NCBI GenBank assembly: GCA_964352785.1
Contig: CAYGTI010000006.1
Location: forward strand, 62,001 to 126,000
Origin: JACOMS01 sp964352785
Lineage (GTDB): Bacteria; Pseudomonadota; Alphaproteobacteria; Caulobacterales; Maricaulaceae
Direction: 5' to 3'
Length of the DNA: 64,000 nt
Positions within the stretch are counted from its first letter, which is position 1. Every line of letters starts with the position of its first letter. Under the pieces are notes generated by a model. It was not told where the DNA came from. It saw only the letters and a list, made by a program, of their open reading frames with translations, and did not search any database. A program made the position numbers and the translations under genes. This document shows positions 44,510-53,112 of this stretch, one piece after another.

Positions 44510-45388
44510 GTGAGTTATCCCATTATAGATAAACGTATGACTGCGGCTGACATAGTCGGTGAGCTGCGCTCCGGCATGACCATCGGTATTGGCGGTTGGG
44601 GCGGTCGTCGCAAACCTATGGCGCTTATTCGCGAAATTGTGAAGTCTGATCTGACTGACCTGACCATTGCGGCCTACGGTGGGTGTGATGTGGGCATGCT
44701 GGCGAGCGCAGGAAAGATCAAAAAACTGATTTTCGGGTTTGTATCTTTGGACGTCATCCCGCTCGAAGCTCATTTTCGGCGCGCGCGTTCAGCGGGTGAA
44801 TTTGAGGTTATGGAGGTCGATGAGGGCATGTTTCAGCTCGGCCTTAAAGCTGCAGCGCAAAATCTTGACTTTCTGCCATGCCTTGCGGGTCTTGGCACGG
44901 ATGTCCTGACATATAATCCAGATATCAAAGTCATGAAGAGCCCTTACAGCGATGATCATTATGTTGCGATGCCAGCGATCAGACTTGACGCCGCATTGTG
45001 TCATGTGTCTGAGGCTGACCCACTTGGGAATAGTTTTATAGGTGGCCCCGATGTCTTTTTTGATGAATGGTTTTGCCGCGCTGCTGACAAAGCCTATTTA
45101 ACCTGCGAGCGTTATGTTGAAACATCGGCATTTGACGATGACCATAAAATCGCGCGTATGCCGATTGAAAGAAACCTTGTGCGCGGCGTTGCCGAAGTCC
45201 CATATGGCGCGCACCCGACATCAAACGGGCCTGATTACGGAATTGATGTGAAGCACTTGAAAACTTATTCGGCCACGGCCAAAGAAGGCTGGGGCGACTA
45301 TGTCTCTGAATTTGTGTGTGCTGACGATTACGTCAAAGCCGTAGGCGGAGCGGACCATATTCGTAGCCTGCCGTTGCCGGTGTTTTAG
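44510..45388 (+). CDS. ipdA: IpdA-like ring-cleaving hydrolase, alpha subunit
   Basis: 292 residues from GTG at 44510, three bases after hsaC. Class I CoA-transferase fold: SGMTIGIGGWGGRRKPMALI glycine loop, TIAAYGGCDVGML, LPCLAGLGTDVLTYNP, and IRLDAALCHVSEADPLGNSFI. With the next gene it forms the IpdAB heterotetramer, which in Mycobacterium hydrolyses the last carbon ring of steroid (COCHEA-CoA) rather than moving CoA. The neighbourhood of ipdC, echA20 and fadA6 supports this over a plain CoA transferase such as glutaconate CoA-transferase. Confidence 0.92.
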   Translation: MSYPIIDKRMTAADIVGELRSGMTIGIGGWGGRRKPMALIREIVKSDLTDLTIAAYGGCDVGMLASAGKIKKLIFGFVSLDVIPLEAHFRRARSAGEFEVMEVDEGMFQLGLKAAAQNLDFLPCLAGLGTDVLTYNPDIKVMKSPYSDDHYVAMPAIRLDAALCHVSEADPLGNSFIGGPDVFFDEWFCRAADKAYLTCERYVETSAFDDDHKIARMPIERNLVRGVAEVPYGAHPTSNGPDYGIDVKHLKTYSATAKEGWGDYVSEFVCADDYVKAVGGADHIRSLPLPVF

Positions 45389-45397
45389 GAGAAAATT

Positions 45398-46186
45398 ATG
45401 ATGGAATTTTCTCTCGCAGAGTTATGCATTGCTGCAGGCGCTGATATTTTTCAGGACGAACACCCGGAGTGTTTTACGACGCTGATCGGGCTCGTGCCGC
45501 GGCTTGGCGGATCGCTTGCGAAAAAAACATTCGCTCCCGGCTTGATGATGAGCGACGGCGAATATTACTTTGCGGCTGAGCCTGTACCTGTCGGCAAACG
45601 CGGCAATTATGTTCCCAAAAAAGAAGGCACGATCGGGTATGAACGTGTTTTTGATCTAATCCCCAAAGGGAATCGCCATGCCTTTGTCGGCCCGGTTCAA
45701 GTTGATAAATACGGCCAAATGAACCTGTCCTGTATTGGCGATTACGCGCGGCCCAAAGTTATGATGTTGGGGGTGCGCGGCTTGCCTGGGAACACAGTCA
45801 ATAATCGCACGTCCATGTTTTTTGGTAATCACAATACGCGCGCGTTTGTCTCCGGCGAGGTGGATATGGTCAGCGGCGCGGGTTATAATCCGGCGCGTTA
45901 TCCGAACGGTGTCTATCCCAGAGGACTTGATCATCGGCGTATTGTCACAAACCTCTGCGTACTCGACTTTGAAGGCCCGGATCATGCGGTTCGTGTGCGT
46001 TCACTCCACCCAGATGTCAGCTTTGACGAAGTGCAGGACAATACAGGTTTTGATCTTGTAAAACCCGAAAGGCTGGGCGAAACGCCCGCGCCGACAGCCG
46101 AGCAACTTGGTATTATTGCCGCGCTTGATCCTCATAATTTACGGGCGGGAATTTTCCAAGATAATCCTGCCGGGAGGAGGAGATAA
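45398..46186 (+). CDS. ipdB: IpdB-like ring-cleaving hydrolase, beta subunit
   Basis: 262 residues with AGGAG before a tandem ATGATG start. CoA-transferase beta-like fold: AELCIAAGADIFQDEHPECF, VPRLGGSLAKKTFAPGLMMSDGEYY, VGPVQVDKYGQMNLSCIGDY, NNRTSMFFGNHNTRAFVSGEVDMVSG, and RRIVTNLCVLDFEG. Partner of IpdA (gap nine bases). The pair opens the C ring at the hydrindane CoA stage. It overlaps the start of the next crotonase by one base. Confidence 0.92.
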   Translation: MMEFSLAELCIAAGADIFQDEHPECFTTLIGLVPRLGGSLAKKTFAPGLMMSDGEYYFAAEPVPVGKRGNYVPKKEGTIGYERVFDLIPKGNRHAFVGPVQVDKYGQMNLSCIGDYARPKVMMLGVRGLPGNTVNNRTSMFFGNHNTRAFVSGEVDMVSGAGYNPARYPNGVYPRGLDHRRIVTNLCVLDFEGPDHAVRVRSLHPDVSFDEVQDNTGFDLVKPERLGETPAPTAEQLGIIAALDPHNLRAGIFQDNPAGRRR

Positions 46187-47097
46187 TGGATAATGAAACG
46201 GTTCCAAAAGTTGAGACTCATATTGTTTACGAAGAAGAATTTCCTGTCCTTTATGGGGTCGAAGGCGCTACGGCTTACCTGACTCTTAACCGTCCAAAAT
46301 ATCACAACAGCCAAAATGCCCAGATGCTCTATGCTTTGGATGATGCATTTTACCGGGCTTGCGGTGACGATGACGTCAAGGTGATCGTCCTGCGCTCGAA
46401 TGCCAAGCACTTTTCTGCCGGGCATGATATCGGTACGCCCGGCCGCGATTATGATGTCGGCCGCGATGACCGCCGCTCGATGAACTATAATCATGATAAT
46501 AAACCGGGCGCGGAAAAAGCCTTCGTGCGTGAGCAAGAACTTTATCTTGAGTTTTGCCGCCGCTGGCGTGCGCTGCCCAAGCCGACCATTGCGCAAGTAC
46601 ATGGCGGCTGTATTGCGGGCGGGTTGATGCTGGCTTGGGTGTGCGATCTGATCGTGGCGTCTGATGATGCCTTTTTTCAAGATCCCGTCGTTCAAATGGG
46701 TTTTCCAGGTGTTGAGTATTTCGCGCACCCTTTTGAGCTTAATGTTCGCCTAGCCAAAGAATTTCTTATGCTAGGCGAGCGGTGGAGCGCTCAGCGTGTT
46801 TATGAGGCGGGCATGATAAACAAGGTTGTCCCTAGAGAAGCGCTTAGCGAAACCGTCAAACGGTGGGCAGAGAAAATCGAGACACAGCCGCGCCTTGCTT
46901 TATCGCTCACCAAACAGGCCTGTAACCACATTGAAGACTTGCAAGGCAAGCGCACTGGCATGGACGCGGTCTTTGGTTACCACCACTTTGCCCATGCCAA
47001 TAATACGTTGGTCAAAGGGGACTATATCGCCGGGTTTGATGGTAAGAAAATGGCCGAGAGTAACAAAGCGCAGAGCGATAAGGGCAGTGAGGGCTGA
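46186..47097 (+). CDS. Crotonase-family protein of the steroid locus, both usual catalytic Glu missing
   Basis: 303 residues, longer than typical enoyl-CoA hydratases (about 260). The fold is clear: LTLNRPKYHNSQNAQML, HFSAGHDIGTPG oxyanion loop, and GGCIAGGLMLAWVCDLIVAS. The two Glu of enoyl-CoA hydratase are replaced: Met at the GGG.E position (AGGLMLA) and Val at the PE position (QDPVVQMGF). An extra charged insert (about residues 85-110, RDYDVGRDDRRSMNY) follows. It therefore probably does something other than hydration, for example hydrolysis or decarboxylation. It sits between ipdB and ipdC, so it likely acts on a C/D-ring intermediate. Confidence 0.88.
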   Translation: MDNETVPKVETHIVYEEEFPVLYGVEGATAYLTLNRPKYHNSQNAQMLYALDDAFYRACGDDDVKVIVLRSNAKHFSAGHDIGTPGRDYDVGRDDRRSMNYNHDNKPGAEKAFVREQELYLEFCRRWRALPKPTIAQVHGGCIAGGLMLAWVCDLIVASDDAFFQDPVVQMGFPGVEYFAHPFELNVRLAKEFLMLGERWSAQRVYEAGMINKVVPREALSETVKRWAEKIETQPRLALSLTKQACNHIEDLQGKRTGMDAVFGYHHFAHANNTLVKGDYIAGFDGKKMAESNKAQSDKGSEG

Positions 47098-48156
47098 ATG
47101 CATAAGGCGCTCTTAACACCGCTGACCAAAGCTTTGGGCTGTGATTACCCCATCATTCAAACCGCTATGGGTTGGGTATCAACGTCGCAGCTTGTAAGCG
47201 CTAGCACCAAAGCCGGAGCCTTTGGGTTCTTGGCGGCGGCGGTTATGAGCCCTGAGGAGTGCGAGGCGGAAATAAAAGCGGTAAAGGCGCAAACCAATAG
47301 GCCGTTTGGTGTTAACATTCATGCGTTTCAAAATGGTATCGACCGCATTATCGATATTTGTATTGATTATGAGGTTGCGGCGCTGTCCTATGGCCGCGGG
47401 CCGTCGCCCAACATTGTAGATAAAGTCAAAGCCGCCGGGCTGAAATGCGTGCCAACGATTGGCGCGAGTAAGCATGCCGCCAAAGCCGTCAAAATGGGCG
47501 CAGATATTCTGGTCTGTCAGGGCCAAGAGGGCGGCGGGCATACGGGCGCAACGCCGACATGGCTTTTGCTTGCGCAGGTTTTGGACCAAAACTTAGGTGT
47601 TCCGGTTGTAGCCTGCGGCGGATTTAAAGATGGGCGCGGCCTTGCGGCGGCGCTGACCTTTGGCGCGGACGGGATTGCTATGGGTACCCGGTTTATGATG
47701 AGCGCGGACAGTCCCACGCCTGATGCCACCAAAGCCGAGTACCTCAAATCAAACGTACTCAATATTCCCGTCTCGACTAAACTAGACGGTTTGCCGCAAA
47801 GAATGGTGATGAACAAAACCCTGCAAGGTCTTGAAAATGCGTCAAAAATTGGAATGCTCGTAACGGCGATGAAGAACGGGATGACGTATAAATCTCAAAC
47901 GGGTATGTCAATGATGCAAACGGTAAAAACGGCGTGGGGGATGGCAAGCAAAACGGATATGACCCTCGGTCAAACGATGATGGCGGGAAATGCGCCTATG
48001 ATCATCCAAAAAGCCATGGTGGACGGTAAGCCGGATGAAGGTGTTCTCCCGAGTGGTCAAATAGCCGGATTAATTGATGATCTGCCACATTGCTCTGATA
48101 TTATTGCTGATATTATAAGCGACGCTGAAGCCAGCCTTAATCGCGTAGGGGCTTAG
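47098..48156 (+). CDS. ipdC: IpdC-like NADH-dependent flavin oxidoreductase (2-nitropropane dioxygenase family)
   Basis: 352 residues, NMO/FMN TIM barrel. Motifs: YPIIQTAMGWVSTSQLVSA, AFGFLAAAVMSPEECEAEI, VNIHAFQ, QGQEGGGHTGATPTWLLL, and VACGGFKDGRGLAAALTFGADGIAMGTRFMMS for FMN phosphate. IpdC in Mycobacterium oxidises or reduces the hydroxy-hydrindane-CoA ring carbon before EchA20 and IpdAB act. The ATG directly follows the stop of the 303-residue crotonase gene, and the echA20-like gene starts one base after its stop. Confidence 0.9.
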   Translation: MHKALLTPLTKALGCDYPIIQTAMGWVSTSQLVSASTKAGAFGFLAAAVMSPEECEAEIKAVKAQTNRPFGVNIHAFQNGIDRIIDICIDYEVAALSYGRGPSPNIVDKVKAAGLKCVPTIGASKHAAKAVKMGADILVCQGQEGGGHTGATPTWLLLAQVLDQNLGVPVVACGGFKDGRGLAAALTFGADGIAMGTRFMMSADSPTPDATKAEYLKSNVLNIPVSTKLDGLPQRMVMNKTLQGLENASKIGMLVTAMKNGMTYKSQTGMSMMQTVKTAWGMASKTDMTLGQTMMAGNAPMIIQKAMVDGKPDEGVLPSGQIAGLIDDLPHCSDIIADIISDAEASLNRVGA

Positions 48157-48157
48157 T

Positions 48158-48913
48158 ATGCCAATTCACACGTCTATCGATAATTATATCGCAGAAGTCA
48201 TTTTTGACTTTCCGCCTGTGAACGCGTTTAATAGTGAGACTTGGAATGAAATACCGATAACTATCAAGGCATTAGGTTCGCGAGATGATGTTAAAGTCAT
48301 CTTGATCAGATCAGAGGGCAAGGGGTTTTGTGCGGGCGTTGATATCAAAGAACTTGCCCATGATGGATCCGCCATTGTGGGGGTAAATAAGGGTAATTAT
48401 CTTACTGGAAAAGCCATACATGAATGCGAAATTCCTGTGATTGTCGCAGCTCATAGGTTTATCATTGGCGGCGGTGTTATCATGTGCGGCGCGGCTGATA
48501 TCGTAATCACCTCCGACGACTCCTATTTTTCACTACCAGAGATTGACCGCGGCGCCATGGGCGGCGCAGCGCATTTGCAGCGGATGTTCGGCGTCGCCAA
48601 GGTTCGCGCCGCTTTCTTGACGGGCGGTAAGATATCGGCGCAAGAGGCGTATCGCTTGGGTGGAATTGAAAAAGTTGTTCCAAAAGACGATCTTATCCAA
48701 GAAGCCATGACTTACGCGTCGACGCTGGCCAAGAAATCCCGCGACGCCCTGCGTATCGCCAAACAGGCGCTGAATGGTATAGAGCCCTTTGATGTGAACG
48801 CGGCTTACCGTTGGGAGCAGGGCTTTACGTTTGAAATGTACATGCATGAGGACAGCCAAAAAGCCAGAGATGCCTTTGTTGAGACTGGCAAAGCTGCGGA
48901 TTACAAGGATTAA
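48158..48913 (+). CDS. echA20: EchA20-like crotonase (D-ring hydrolase)
   Basis: 251 residues. Crotonase motifs: FDFPPVNAFNSETWNEI, FCAGVDIKELAHDG and RFIIGGGVIMCGAADIVITSDDSYFSLPEID. Only the second family Glu is retained (LPEIDRG); the first is Ile. EchA20 of Mycobacterium hydrolyses ring D of the HIEC-CoA intermediate and its gene is next to ipdABC, as here. Ordinary hydratase activity is less likely given the missing residue. Six bases separate it from the acyl-CoA dehydrogenase gene. Confidence 0.87.
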   Translation: MPIHTSIDNYIAEVIFDFPPVNAFNSETWNEIPITIKALGSRDDVKVILIRSEGKGFCAGVDIKELAHDGSAIVGVNKGNYLTGKAIHECEIPVIVAAHRFIIGGGVIMCGAADIVITSDDSYFSLPEIDRGAMGGAAHLQRMFGVAKVRAAFLTGGKISAQEAYRLGGIEKVVPKDDLIQEAMTYASTLAKKSRDALRIAKQALNGIEPFDVNAAYRWEQGFTFEMYMHEDSQKARDAFVETGKAADYKD

Positions 48914-48919
48914 ACACGG

Positions 48920-50074
48920 GTGGATATTAGTTATACATCCGCGCAAAATGCGTTTCGCGCCGAAGTGCGCGAGTGGCTGACGGCCCATGTCCCCAAAGGT
49001 CGATTGCCGAGCTTTGATACGCCAGAGGGTTTTGAGGATCACCGGGCGTGGGAGCGCACCCTCGCGAAAGACAAGTGGGGCAATGTAAGCTGGCCGACGC
49101 AATATGGCGGACGAGGGCTTGATCTCGTTAGCTGGCTTATTTTCGAAGAAGAATATTACCGCGCCGACGCGCCGCTTAGGGTCAGCCAGAACGGTATCTT
49201 TTTGCTCGCACCGACAATCATGGAGTATGGAACGGACGCGCAGAAACAGCGATTTTTATCGCCGATGGCGTCCGGTGATGAAATTTGGGCGCAGGCGTGG
49301 AGCGAGCCGGGCGCGGGCTCTGACATGGCAGCCATTCGAACGAGAGCTGTGCGCGATGGTGATGCGTATGTCATTACGGGCCAGAAAACGTGGTCATCAC
49401 GGGCTGTATTTGCGGATTGGTGCTTTGCCTTAGTGCGCACAGAAGCGGGAAGTTCCCGGCATAAGGGTCTTTCTAAAATTCTGGTACCGCTGGACAGCCC
49501 GGGCCTGACGCGGCGGCCGATTGCGCAGCTTGATGGTGATCCCGGGTTTGCAGAACTTTTTTTTGATGAGGTTCGAGTCCCTGTTGAAAATCTGCTGGGG
49601 CCTGAGCATGGGGGCTGGGGTGTGGCTATGGCAACGGCGGGGTTTGAGCGCGGACTTTTATTGCGCTCACCTGCAAGATTTCAAGCCGCCGCCGCGCGCC
49701 TTGTCGGGCTGTACAAGCAGCATAAAGACCGTCTGTCATCAGGTGTTGGCGAAAACGTTCTAAAGGCTTGGATGGATACTGAGCGCTTTTGTGCAGCCAC
49801 ATATCAACTTGTCGCGCGGGTAGGTGCAGGGGCTTCCATCACGTCCGAGAGTAGCGCCAATAAACTGTTTTGGTCTGAAATGGATCGACACTTACACCGC
49901 ACGGCCATGACTATTATGGGCGCGCAGGCGGAGCTGGAAGAGGGAATAGGCGCGATTGATAGTGGCCGCTGGCTGGACGGCTATATGTTCTCACTTGCCG
50001 GGCCGATATATGCAGGAACTAATGAGATTCAGCGTAACATTCTTGCCGAGCGCGTTCTCGGACTGCCGAGATAG
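48920..50074 (+). CDS. Acyl-CoA dehydrogenase, catalytic-type subunit (FadE30-like)
   Basis: 384 residues from GTG at 48920. Full N-terminal and middle domains: NVSWPTQYGGRGLDLVSWLI, WAQAWSEPGAGSDMAAI, ITGQKTWSSRAVFADW. The MCAD-type Glu is absent (IYAGTNEIQRNILAERVLG has Ala before Gly-Thr), but E243 in AGFERGLLL is at the isovaleryl-CoA-dehydrogenase position of the base. It precedes a shorter partner by two bases, so an alpha2beta2 enzyme is likely. FadE30, which acts on HIP-CoA in the KstR2 regulon, is the nearest known role; exact substrate uncertain. Confidence 0.9.
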   Translation: MDISYTSAQNAFRAEVREWLTAHVPKGRLPSFDTPEGFEDHRAWERTLAKDKWGNVSWPTQYGGRGLDLVSWLIFEEEYYRADAPLRVSQNGIFLLAPTIMEYGTDAQKQRFLSPMASGDEIWAQAWSEPGAGSDMAAIRTRAVRDGDAYVITGQKTWSSRAVFADWCFALVRTEAGSSRHKGLSKILVPLDSPGLTRRPIAQLDGDPGFAELFFDEVRVPVENLLGPEHGGWGVAMATAGFERGLLLRSPARFQAAAARLVGLYKQHKDRLSSGVGENVLKAWMDTERFCAATYQLVARVGAGASITSESSANKLFWSEMDRHLHRTAMTIMGAQAELEEGIGAIDSGRWLDGYMFSLAGPIYAGTNEIQRNILAERVLGLPR

Positions 50075-50076
50075 TC

Positions 50077-51048
50077 ATGGATTTTAGGTTCACTGAAGAT
50101 CAGCAAGACTTGATAGACGCGGCGAAGGCCGTGTTCGACGGTGAGAACACTGTGGAGCGAATGCGTGCTATCGTTGCCGGTGATGAGGTGACGGATATTT
50201 GGCCGCATTTTGCGGAACTTGGATTGATAGGGCTTATGGCTCCCGAAAGCGCAGGAGGCATGGAACAATCTTTGGTGGTGATGTGCGGCGTTGCCGAGGC
50301 TGCTGGTTACGCCGGAGTGCCTGAGCCGCTTGTGGAGCTTGCAGGTATATCAATCCCGCTTTTGATGCAGATGAATGAAATCAAGACGCTACAAGCCGCC
50401 ATTCAGGGCAAGGTGCCCTTGGGGGTTTTAACGCCGCTGTTAGCCTTAAATAACTGCGCGGGCTTTTGTGATGGGTTTATCGTGACAAGCGCTGAAGGCG
50501 GCAAGTTAGTTGGTAAAAATGATGTGAGTCTCGAACGGCGCAAATCAATCGACCCTCTACGCTCGCTGTTCAAAGCTGATTTTGACGGAGAGCACAACGC
50601 ACTCGCTGACCAACACGGAGCTGTTCTGACAGCCGCGCAGCTTATTGGTTTATCGCAGCGCATGGTCGATATGTCGGTGGAATATGCCAAAGATCGGCAA
50701 CAGTTTGGCAAACCTATAGGCGCTTTTCAGGCGGTCAAACATCAGCTTGCAAATGTCTATACCCAGATCGAATTTACGCGCCCAATGGTGCATCTCGCCG
50801 CCCTTCAAGGCGGGCGTGCTGTGCATACGGCCAAAGTCGCGGCCATTGATACGGCGATGCTTGCGGCGGAAACAGCGATACAGGTTCACGGCGGTATGGG
50901 ATACACATTCGAGGTTGATCTGCACCTGTTTATGAAGCGCGCTTGGGCGTTGTGCGGGGAGTGGGGCGACCGCAATTACCATATGAAAAAACTGGAAGAT
51001 TTAATTTTAAGCGGGGACGCTGATCTGGGTCCCGGGACGACATTTTGA
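50077..51048 (+). CDS. Acyl-CoA dehydrogenase, partner subunit
   Basis: 323 residues, shorter than standard. FTEDQQDLIDAAKAVFDGE begins the N-terminal helical domain; the middle beta domain is reduced (LGVLTPLLALNNCAGFCDGF). The C-terminal domain keeps the FAD contacts YAKDRQQFGKPIGAFQAVKHQLA and QVHGGMGYTFEVDLHLFMKRAW. There is no Glu in either known catalytic position. Such proteins form alpha2beta2 complexes with a catalytic subunit, here the gene two bases upstream, as shown for FadE26-FadE27-type steroid dehydrogenases. Confidence 0.9.
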   Translation: MDFRFTEDQQDLIDAAKAVFDGENTVERMRAIVAGDEVTDIWPHFAELGLIGLMAPESAGGMEQSLVVMCGVAEAAGYAGVPEPLVELAGISIPLLMQMNEIKTLQAAIQGKVPLGVLTPLLALNNCAGFCDGFIVTSAEGGKLVGKNDVSLERRKSIDPLRSLFKADFDGEHNALADQHGAVLTAAQLIGLSQRMVDMSVEYAKDRQQFGKPIGAFQAVKHQLANVYTQIEFTRPMVHLAALQGGRAVHTAKVAAIDTAMLAAETAIQVHGGMGYTFEVDLHLFMKRAWALCGEWGDRNYHMKKLEDLILSGDADLGPGTTF

Positions 51049-51076
51049 TTTTTGAATAGAGTTAGGAGATACCCTT

Positions 51077-52228
51077 ATGGGCGAAGCTTATATTATTGAT
51101 GCGGCGCGCACGCCAACTGGCAAGCGACGAGGATCGTTGCAGGACATACACGGGGCTGATCTTGGTGCGCATATCATAAGAGAAATCGTCGAGCGCAATG
51201 ATATTCCCCAAGCGGACTATGATGATGTTATTTTTGGCTGCCTTGACGCGATCGGGCCTTTGGCCGGCAATATTGCGCGCACCTGCTGGCTTGCGGCTGG
51301 GTATGACCTGACTGTGCCGGGCGTGACGATTGATCGGCAATGCGGAAGCTCCCAGCAAGCCGTGCATTTTGCGGCGCAAGCGGTGATGAGCGGCACGCAG
51401 GATGTTGTTATCGCGGGCGGCGTTCAAACTATGAGTAAAATCCCTATCGGCTCGGCTATGATCTGCGCCCGTGATCTTGGGTTTAACGATCCGTTTTCGG
51501 GGTCGGAGGGCTGGGTTAAACGGTTTGGCAGCGCGCCCGTTAGCCAATTTTACGGCGCAGAACAAATTGCCAAAAAGTGGGGGTTTTCCCGCCGTGACCT
51601 CGAAGAGTTTTCCTATGAAAGCCATCAACGGGCGGACAAAGCACGCAGCGAAGGTTATTTTGATCGTGAAATTTCGCCCATAAACGGACTGACGCAGGAC
51701 GAAACCATTCGGGCCAGCTCAAGCCTTGAAAAAATGGCCGAGCTTGACGTGCTGCAAGAGGGCGGGCAAATCACAGCCGCCGTCGCCAGCCAAACCTGTG
51801 ATGGCTCCTCAGCAGTGTTGATTGCGTCGGAAGCAGCGGTGAAACGCTACAATCTAAAACCCCGCGCACGGATTCACCATATGGACGTCATGGGTGATGA
51901 CCCGATTATGATGCTAACAGGTCCGATTCCAGCCACTAAGCGAGCCTTAGAGCGCGCCGGAATGAGCGTGAATGATATTGATCTGGCAGAATGTAACGAA
52001 GCTTTTGCGCCTGTCCCTATGGCCTGGATGCAAGAGACGGGCATGCCGCACGAGAAGGTCAATGTGAACGGCGGCGCAATTGCGCTGGGGCATCCGCTGG
52101 GATCAACGGGCACGAAACTGATGACAACACTGCTGCATGAAATGGAACGCCAAGGGTCTCGGTATGGTCTTCAAACCATGTGCGAGGGCGGCGGTGTTGC
52201 CAATGTCACAATCATTGAGCGCCTCTGA
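51077..52228 (+). CDS. fadA6: Thiolase, FadA6-like
   Basis: 383 residues. Nucleophile C89 in IDRQCGSSQQAVHFAAQ, NVNGGAIALGHPLGSTGTK with the His, and MCEGGGVANVTI with the second Cys. VIAGGVQTMSKIPIGS and LAECNEAFAPVPMAW are also family signatures. FadA6 cleaves the acyl-CoA chain left after IpdAB opens the last ring, giving acetyl-CoA and propanoyl/succinyl-type products. AGGAG lies seven bases before the ATG. It overlaps the following SDR by one base (TGATG). Confidence 0.93.
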   Translation: MGEAYIIDAARTPTGKRRGSLQDIHGADLGAHIIREIVERNDIPQADYDDVIFGCLDAIGPLAGNIARTCWLAAGYDLTVPGVTIDRQCGSSQQAVHFAAQAVMSGTQDVVIAGGVQTMSKIPIGSAMICARDLGFNDPFSGSEGWVKRFGSAPVSQFYGAEQIAKKWGFSRRDLEEFSYESHQRADKARSEGYFDREISPINGLTQDETIRASSSLEKMAELDVLQEGGQITAAVASQTCDGSSAVLIASEAAVKRYNLKPRARIHHMDVMGDDPIMMLTGPIPATKRALERAGMSVNDIDLAECNEAFAPVPMAWMQETGMPHEKVNVNGGAIALGHPLGSTGTKLMTTLLHEMERQGSRYGLQTMCEGGGVANVTIIERL

Positions 52229-53109
52229 TGGCGGATTTTTGTCAAGATCGCACGGTTATTATCACGGGCGCGGGCGGCGGTCTTGGGCGGGCCTATGCGC
52301 TCGCGTTGGGCGCTGAGGGCGCAAATATAGTTGTTAATGATATCAATGATATAACAGCGAAAGCTGTTGTTGATGAGATCAATGCTTCCTCGGGACGTGC
52401 GATCATGAATACGGATGATATTACCAACTATGAAAGCGCGCACGGCATAGTCAGAGCCGCGATTAACGCGTTTGGGGATTTGCATGCTGTTGTCAATAAC
52501 GCCGGAAATAATCGCGACCGGATGTTCACTTCGTTGTCCGAGGAGGATTGGGATCAAGTCATCCGGGTTCACCTGAAGGGCCATTTTTGTATTTCGTCTC
52601 ACGCCGCCAAATATTGGCGGGCAAAATCCAAAGCAGGCGATGCGGTCAATGCGCGCATAATCAATACGAGCTCAGGTGCGGGATTGCAGGGATCTGTCGG
52701 GCAAACGAATTACTCGGCGGCTAAAGGCGGTATTCTCACTTTGACGCTTAACCAGTCCGCGGAGCTTGCGCGTTACGGCATCACAGCCAATGCGGTCGCG
52801 CCGCAAGGACGAACAGGCATGACGGCAGGCGTATTCGACGAGATGATGAAGCCGCCCGAAGATGGTAGCTTTGATCGGTATGATCCCGCAAATGTAGCCC
52901 CGCTGATCTGTTACCTCGTGAGTGAGCAGTCCCAGCATGTCACAGGCCATTGTTTTGAAAGCTTTGGCGGTAAGCTGTCCATCTCGGAAGGCTGGAAAAC
53001 AGGCCCCATCAAAGACAAAGGCGCGCGGTACGTCCCCAGTGAGATCGGCGATGTAATTGCGGAACTGGTGGACAAGACGCCGCCCGCGCAAAAAGTATAC
53101 GGGAGCTGA
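52228..53109 (+). CDS. Short-chain dehydrogenase of the 17-beta-HSD4/3-hydroxyacyl type
   Basis: 293 residues, longer than the classical SDR because of a C-terminal extension (KLSISEGWKTGPIKDKGARYV and VDKTPPAQKVYG) seen in multifunctional-enzyme-like SDRs. Motifs: TGAGGGLGRAYALALGAEGA, VVNDINDI at the cofactor ribose (NAD-type Asp), NNAGNNRD, NTSSGAGLQGSVGQTNYSAAKGG with the Ser/Tyr/Lys triad. Likely oxidises a 3-hydroxyacyl-CoA or ring hydroxyl of the C/D-ring pathway; comparable in type to Rv3548c of M. tuberculosis, which lies near echA20-ipdABC. Confidence 0.92.
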   Translation: MADFCQDRTVIITGAGGGLGRAYALALGAEGANIVVNDINDITAKAVVDEINASSGRAIMNTDDITNYESAHGIVRAAINAFGDLHAVVNNAGNNRDRMFTSLSEEDWDQVIRVHLKGHFCISSHAAKYWRAKSKAGDAVNARIINTSSGAGLQGSVGQTNYSAAKGGILTLTLNQSAELARYGITANAVAPQGRTGMTAGVFDEMMKPPEDGSFDRYDPANVAPLICYLVSEQSQHVTGHCFESFGGKLSISEGWKTGPIKDKGARYVPSEIGDVIAELVDKTPPAQKVYGS

Positions 53110-53112
53110 TAG

